Origin: Vibrio ezurae NBRC 102218
Lineage (GTDB): Bacteria > Pseudomonadota > Gammaproteobacteria > Enterobacterales > Vibrionaceae
Length of the DNA: 54,940 nucleotides
Direction of reading: 5' to 3'
Assembly (NCBI RefSeq): GCF_000467185.1
Contig: NZ_BATM01000023.1
Location: 1 to 54,940, forward strand
Positions 53,508 to 54,940 of the stretch are shown here, piece by piece. The notes below the pieces were generated by a model. That model was not told the origin of the DNA. It searched no databases and saw only the letters and a list, made by a program, of their open reading frames with translations. A program made the translations under genes and the position numbers. How positions within the stretch are numbered: position 1 is the first letter of the stretch; the number at the start of each line of letters is the position of its first letter.

Positions 53508-53894
53508 ATGATAGTAATTTACGGCATCAAAGAGTATTTAAACCCAATCAAAGCACGACTCTCAGACGTCATTCAATGTGCGATGAGTAAATCCCTTAGT
53601 TTGCCAGACGATAAACGGGCTCATCGTTTTATCCCAATGAACCACGATGATTTTTTCTTTCCAGGCGGAAGAACAGCAGCTTACACAGTCATAGAAATCA
53701 ATATGATGGAAGGCCGTCAAATTGATACCAAAAAGAATCTCATCAAAACCTTATTTAAAGATATCGAAGCCGAATTAGGCATATCTCCAATTGATATCGA
53801 AATTACGATCAAAGAACAACCAGCACATTGTTGGGGATTTCGTGGCATGACGGGTGATGAAGCTAGGGATTTGCAGTATAAGGTGAAGATGTAG
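53508..53894 (+). CDS. Tautomerase-like (Tautomerase_2) family protein
   Basis: 128 aa. VIYGIKEYLNPIKARLSDVI at the N-terminus, then FFPGGRTAAYTVIEINMMEG and HCWGFRGMTGDEARDL, resembling the 4-oxalocrotonate tautomerase superfamily 2 group. The superfamily catalytic Pro normally follows the initiator Met; here residue 2 is Ile, so the classic reaction is doubtful. AGGTCACGC precedes the ATG. It lies in an AT-rich end segment with no functional link to its neighbours. Confidence 0.7.
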   Translation: MIVIYGIKEYLNPIKARLSDVIQCAMSKSLSLPDDKRAHRFIPMNHDDFFFPGGRTAAYTVIEINMMEGRQIDTKKNLIKTLFKDIEAELGISPIDIEITIKEQPAHCWGFRGMTGDEARDLQYKVKM

Positions 53895-53950
53895 TTAAGC
53901 TTTATGTTTCAATTCAGCATAATTTTAGCTTCATCATAAATAAAATTTTT

Positions 53951-53976
53951 GAGTATGTAAGTTTACATACTCTTTT
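53951..53976. terminator. Inverted repeat before the HAD gene
   Basis: GAGTATGTAA (53951-53960), GT, TTACATACTC (53963-53972), followed by TTTTA. Either a terminator of the tautomerase-like gene or, given its position 21 bp before the HAD start, an operator. Confidence 0.5.
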
Positions 53977-53993
53977 ATCTATACTCTCGGAGA

Positions 53994-54791
53994 ATGATGC
54001 AAATGAAAGGCATTATTTTTGACATTGATGGCACTCTTATTCTCAATAATCAGCCACTTCCTAATGCACGGGAGACAATAAATGATCTTCGTAAACTAGG
54101 CGTACAACTACGCTTTGTTACCAATACGACGGGGAGGACGCCGAAACAATTAATGACGATACTGAGGGAATTGGGTTTTCAGGTGGACGCTAGTGAAATC
54201 TTAACTTCAGTGGCAGCTTGCATCTATTTTCTGAACGAAAACAACTATGGCAAAGCTGGCTATCTTGCGATTCCGGACAGAATTAAGGAACAATTTACAA
54301 AGATCAAACAGACGACAAAGAATCCATCTTTTGTTGTCATGGGAGATCTCGATAAGAAATTTGACTATACAGTATTAAATCGTATTTTCAATTATATGAG
54401 AAATGGTGCTCAACTCATCACATTTCACCGAAACCCATTTTTCTTTAAAGAAGGCAAAACCTGGCTTGATAGCGGAGCTTTTACGCTTGCGCTAGAACAT
54501 GCTGGTGATCAAAAAGCTATTGTCACTGGTAAGCCGGCAGCGCAAATGTTTCAACATGCAGTACAGTCTATGGGGCTACCAAAACACGAAGTCATTGTGA
54601 TTGGAGACGATGTACTTAGTGATATTTTGGGCGCTGAACAAGCTGGTCTTCAAAGCTACCTTGTGACAACGGGCAAATTTAAACCTGAGCAACTAAACGA
54701 ACATGATCTGGAAAAGGAACGTTTGCTTAATAATTTATATGATGTCATCAGTATGTGTACCTATGAAGATAAGAATAAATTTAAGTATTAA
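53994..54791 (+). CDS. HAD-superfamily IIA phosphatase (LHPP-like)
   Basis: 265 aa. Motif I IIFDIDGTLI (nucleophile Asp), motif II VTNTT, a C2-type cap in the middle, motif III Lys in IVTGKPAAQMF and motif IV VIGDDVLSDILGAEQAG: all catalytic positions are kept. Members dephosphorylate small molecules or phospho-histidine/lysine; the substrate is unknown. ATGs at 53994, 53997 and 54003 are all possible; CGGAG at 53988-53992 fits the last best. Single gene at the window edge. Confidence 0.85.
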   Translation: MMQMKGIIFDIDGTLILNNQPLPNARETINDLRKLGVQLRFVTNTTGRTPKQLMTILRELGFQVDASEILTSVAACIYFLNENNYGKAGYLAIPDRIKEQFTKIKQTTKNPSFVVMGDLDKKFDYTVLNRIFNYMRNGAQLITFHRNPFFFKEGKTWLDSGAFTLALEHAGDQKAIVTGKPAAQMFQHAVQSMGLPKHEVIVIGDDVLSDILGAEQAGLQSYLVTTGKFKPEQLNEHDLEKERLLNNLYDVISMCTYEDKNKFKY

Positions 54792-54940
54792 ACATGGCCA
54801 TAATAATGCTCATACAACCAAGTATCTTTTAGGAACAAAGAAGAGGGGTTCATCTTATTGATTAGTTAGAGAGAGCAATAGTCAGGCATTAGTTGTCTTA
54901 ACAACCTCATTTAACATAACATTGATTATGCGCACTACAG

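Noticed and set aside
51793..54940. Superintegron with attC cassettes
   Set aside because: The recombinase lacks integron-integrase features, and no imperfect palindromes with GTTRRRY/RYYYAAC core sites were seen between the genes.

Overview
The window looks like a chromosomal segment from a Vibrio or close relative (Vibrionaceae). This is inferred from gene content: a porin ending in Phe, the yejABE/yejF peptide importer, FabV enoyl reductase, a secreted family-II pyrophosphatase, DUF3297, RavA-ViaA, pxpABC, and a ddl - solitary tyrosine recombinase - yciH cluster. From memory, ddl/yciH and yej lie on chromosome 2 in V. cholerae, so this may be a second chromosome; that is an inference. No rRNA, tRNA, CRISPR array or complete insertion sequence was seen.

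Layout. 1-5.4 kb: tail of an unknown gene, cytochrome b561 plus YceI, the OLD-family nuclease YbjD, a cytoplasmic-looking 5'-nucleotidase and a DUF1127-like small protein. 5.6-13.6 kb: porin, lipoprotein, DUF3297, an old-yellow-enzyme oxidoreductase, a REP-like palindrome, a secreted Mn-type pyrophosphatase, a PhnA-type zinc-ribbon protein, an M48 lipoprotein protease, and the MenI thioesterase with a small partner. 13.6-23.4 kb: the SgrR-type regulator convergent with selO, and the Yej peptide/microcin C transporter, whose ATPase gene is separated from yejABE by a small gene on the other strand. 23.4-30.9 kb: a nitrous-oxide-stimulated-promoter family protein, two RhlE-type helicases, a PAP2 phosphatase, a DUF1439 lipoprotein, AcpH, LtaE and a Nudix hydrolase. 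31.1-38 kb: RavA-ViaA, an unusual ABC-type ATPase and a degenerate GAF-GGDEF-EAL protein. 38.2-47.5 kb: FabV, TesA and the YbbA-YbbP exporter, a 340-bp convergent gap with a DnaA-box cluster, the PxpABC 5-oxoprolinase, GalE and a 25-aa membrane peptide. 47.5-54.9 kb: a PatZ-type lysine acetyltransferase, a SPOR lipoprotein, Ddl, the recombinase, YciH between 16-bp direct repeats, and an AT-rich end with a tautomerase-like protein and a HAD phosphatase.

Most is ordinary housekeeping. The observations I rate highest are: (1) consensus and near-consensus DnaA boxes in the gap between the convergent genes ybbP and pxpC, which resembles a DARS/datA-type regulatory site rather than a promoter; (2) 16-bp direct repeats flanking yciH, beside a lone recombinase that has Gln where His is normally catalytic; (3) tesA and ybbA reading outward from overlapping start codons; (4) a family-II pyrophosphatase with a signal peptide; and (5) a fully degenerate c-di-GMP-type protein. 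Start codons were moved inside several open frames where a Shine-Dalgarno sequence or the known family N-terminus favoured a later start.
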